From: Bacteroidales bacterium
GTDB lineage: Bacteria > Bacteroidota > Bacteroidia > Bacteroidales > UBA12481
Length of the DNA: 7,879 nt
Assembly: GCA_021160155.1 (NCBI GenBank)
Contig: JAGHDB010000389.1
Location: 1-7,879 of the forward strand
Reading direction: 5' to 3'
The notes beneath the pieces were generated by a model that did not search any database, had not been told where the DNA came from, and was given only the letters and a program-made list of their open reading frames with translations. How positions within the stretch are numbered: position 1 is the stretch's first letter; each line of letters begins with the position of its first letter. Shown piece by piece: positions 6,140-7,879 of the stretch. Position numbers and translations under genes: made by a program.

Positions 6140-7879
6140 TCAATCCTTCAATCCCTTAATCCCTCTCACAGTTTTTCCCTTAATTTGCAGCAAATCAAAA
6201 ATCAGCACTTCATTCTTTCCTTTTTTCAGGAATGGAGCCGGGCAATAGAGACGGTATTGCGGACCGATGTCCCAGTATCTGCCGAGGTTATGGCCGTTGA
6301 CCCATACAATACCTTTCTGGTAGTTGCTCATATCGATATAGGTATCGGCGACCTCTGAAAGATCGAATGTTCCTTTGAAGAAACTTCCGCGACGATTGCT
6401 TGCAGACAGCTCTTTATCAGCCGGTTGCAGGTGGTTGATAAAATCCTTATTGAACGGGAGTTTATAAACATCCCAGTTCATCAGGGTCATGCCGTTCAGC
6501 GTCACCCGGTCGGTAATCCCTTTCCGGTCAATCATATGCTGGGCAAAATTAATCCGGCCCATTCCTTCAACCAGGATTTCCAGTACCGGGTTTTTAATTT
6601 CGCTGGCCGGGATCATGATGGAGTTCTCTCCTTCGCGGCGATCGAGATGACCCAGGTACTTCCCGTTCAGAAAAATAGTGGCATAATCATGCAGATCGGT
6701 TAAGACCAGGCGCCCTTTTTTGCGGCCGATCAGTTTGGTTTTATAGAGGATGAATCCGTAATCCTGGCCGTAGGCTTCAAATGGTTTCGGTTGTACCGAC
6801 CAGGCCGGTTCGGGGAGATTATCCCATAGACTGGTGTAAAGCTTCATTTCGATTTCGGGGATTTCCATGGCTGGAACGGAATCTGGTATTTCCGGCAGTT
6901 TGCCCAGGTATTCTGAGAGTATCTTTCTGATACCGAAGTATTTATATGTTGGCCGGCCTTGTTCGTCGATCGGAGCATCATAATCATAGCTGGTTACGTC
7001 GGGCTGGTATCCTTTGCCGCCTGAATTGGCACCGGCGGTGAATCCGAAATTGGTACCCCCGTGAACCACATAGAAATTAAAGGATCGTTTGGTGTTCATT
7101 AAAAACCGGATCTGCCGGTATAGTCCTGCCGTATCCGGCCGGGACCATGATTCACCCCAGTGGGTCAGCCAGCCCGGGTAGGTCTCGCTTGAAAAAGCCG
7201 GCACATCCGGGTTCCTTTTAGTAGCCTGCATGAATGCCGCTTCACTGTATCCCGGATCGAGACCAATTGCCGCACCGTCAATATTTCCGGCTTCAAGCAT
7301 GTAAGGAGTAGCGCCGTCCGCGGTGTAAAACGGAACAGTGCATCCGTTGTCCAGCCAGACCTGGCGTAATGCCTCCAGGTAGTTCTTGTCATTGCCATAG
7401 CTGCCATACTCATTTTCGATCTGAACCATCAGTATCGGTCCGCCATTGGTTACATAATAGGGTTTGATGAGTTGCGCCATTTTAGTCAGGTACCGTTTGG
7501 CGGCATCAAAATACCGCGGATCCATACAGCGCACCTTCAGATCGGGGTAACGGAGCAGGTAGGGTGGAATACCCCCGAACTCCCACTCGGCACAGACATA
7601 AGGGCCCGGCCGCCAGAGTATCCATAATCCCTCATCCTTACATATATCCAGGAATGCGGTGATGTCGTGATTTCCGGTTTTGAAATCAAAAACTCCTTCG
7701 CCGGGTTCCTGGTAATTCCAGAAAATATAAGCTGCGATGGTATTGCATCCCATTGCTTTAGCCATTTGGATGCGGTGCCTCCAGTATTCACGGGGAATCC
7801 GTGCCGGATGCATCTCCCCCGAGATCATCTGAAACGGTTTTCCGTCCAGGAGAAACTGTGAATGACCCAGCTCGAAAGA
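6140..7879 (-). CDS. GH35 beta-galactosidase, 5' end cut by the window
   Basis: The enzyme should release terminal beta-galactosyl residues from glycans by a retaining mechanism. Family members in Bacteroidota are usually exported, but the signal peptide would lie beyond the window edge. The frame is open to base 7879, so 579 residues are visible, including 17 before the first in-window ATG at 7828. Numbering from that Met, the barrel starts with ISGEMHPARIPREYW; the acid/base is E140 in the IENEYGS motif and the nucleophile is E215 in SSETYPGWLTHWGE. HGGTNFGF lies at 256-263 and the end of the barrel (SYDYDAPIDE) at 280-289. Jelly-roll domains follow at about 330-460 and 480-550, with the family motif VWVNGHNLGRYW at 508-519. 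There is no frame break. No SusC/SusD pair or other glycan gene is visible nearby, so the natural substrate cannot be inferred. The stop is at 6140, 57 bp before the next gene. Confidence 0.93.
   Translation of the reverse strand, partial: SFELGHSQFLLDGKPFQMISGEMHPARIPREYWRHRIQMAKAMGCNTIAAYIFWNYQEPGEGVFDFKTGNHDITAFLDICKDEGLWILWRPGPYVCAEWEFGGIPPYLLRYPDLKVRCMDPRYFDAAKRYLTKMAQLIKPYYVTNGGPILMVQIENEYGSYGNDKNYLEALRQVWLDNGCTVPFYTADGATPYMLEAGNIDGAAIGLDPGYSEAAFMQATKRNPDVPAFSSETYPGWLTHWGESWSRPDTAGLYRQIRFLMNTKRSFNFYVVHGGTNFGFTAGANSGGKGYQPDVTSYDYDAPIDEQGRPTYKYFGIRKILSEYLGKLPEIPDSVPAMEIPEIEMKLYTSLWDNLPEPAWSVQPKPFEAYGQDYGFILYKTKLIGRKKGRLVLTDLHDYATIFLNGKYLGHLDRREGENSIMIPASEIKNPVLEILVEGMGRINFAQHMIDRKGITDRVTLNGMTLMNWDVYKLPFNKDFINHLQPADKELSASNRRGSFFKGTFDLSEVADTYIDMSNYQKGIVWVNGHNLGRYWDIGPQYRLYCPAPFLKKGKNEVLIFDLLQIKGKTVRGIKGLKD

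Overview
The window looks like a chromosomal segment from a member of the Bacteroidota, probably Bacteroidales-like. This rests on three things: the protein families present, weak or absent Shine-Dalgarno sequences, and a promoter of the Bacteroidota type (TTTG, 19-bp spacer, TAnnTTT-type -7 box) at 6098-6128. The genus cannot be read from the sequence.

Layout. A complete rightward gene (80-1738) encodes a 552-residue AMP-forming fatty-acyl-CoA ligase. It converges, with a 47-bp gap, on a leftward block that fills the rest of the window. In transcription order (right to left) the block holds: a GH35 beta-galactosidase cut by the right window edge (7879-6140); a small single-pass membrane protein of unknown function (6082-5708, probably frameshifted from a 148-residue protein ending at 5637); a dynamin-like GTPase remnant (5622-4864); and a tripartite RND efflux operon in the order TolC-type outer membrane protein, membrane fusion protein, RND permease (4793-1786).

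The main observation is damage. The two outer genes, ligase and beta-galactosidase, read cleanly through all their motifs. Every gene between them is broken. The TolC-like gene runs directly into the second half of the membrane fusion protein gene. The RND permease has lost the membrane segments between its two halves, with a frame change, and in a separate in-frame deletion most of its C-terminal porter and docking region. The GTPase has lost its P-loop and changes frame again at an imperfect 24/27-bp tandem repeat. The small membrane protein changes frame at a run of six A. As written, neither a working efflux pump nor a working GTPase can be made from this DNA. Either this is a natural decay zone between two maintained genes, or the assembly has collapsed or misjoined here. 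The sequence alone cannot decide between these.

I found no novel defence, mobile or RNA system, CRISPR array, tRNA, rRNA or insertion sequence. Many additional open frames on the plus strand from 1879 to 5166 are antisense shadows of the leftward genes.
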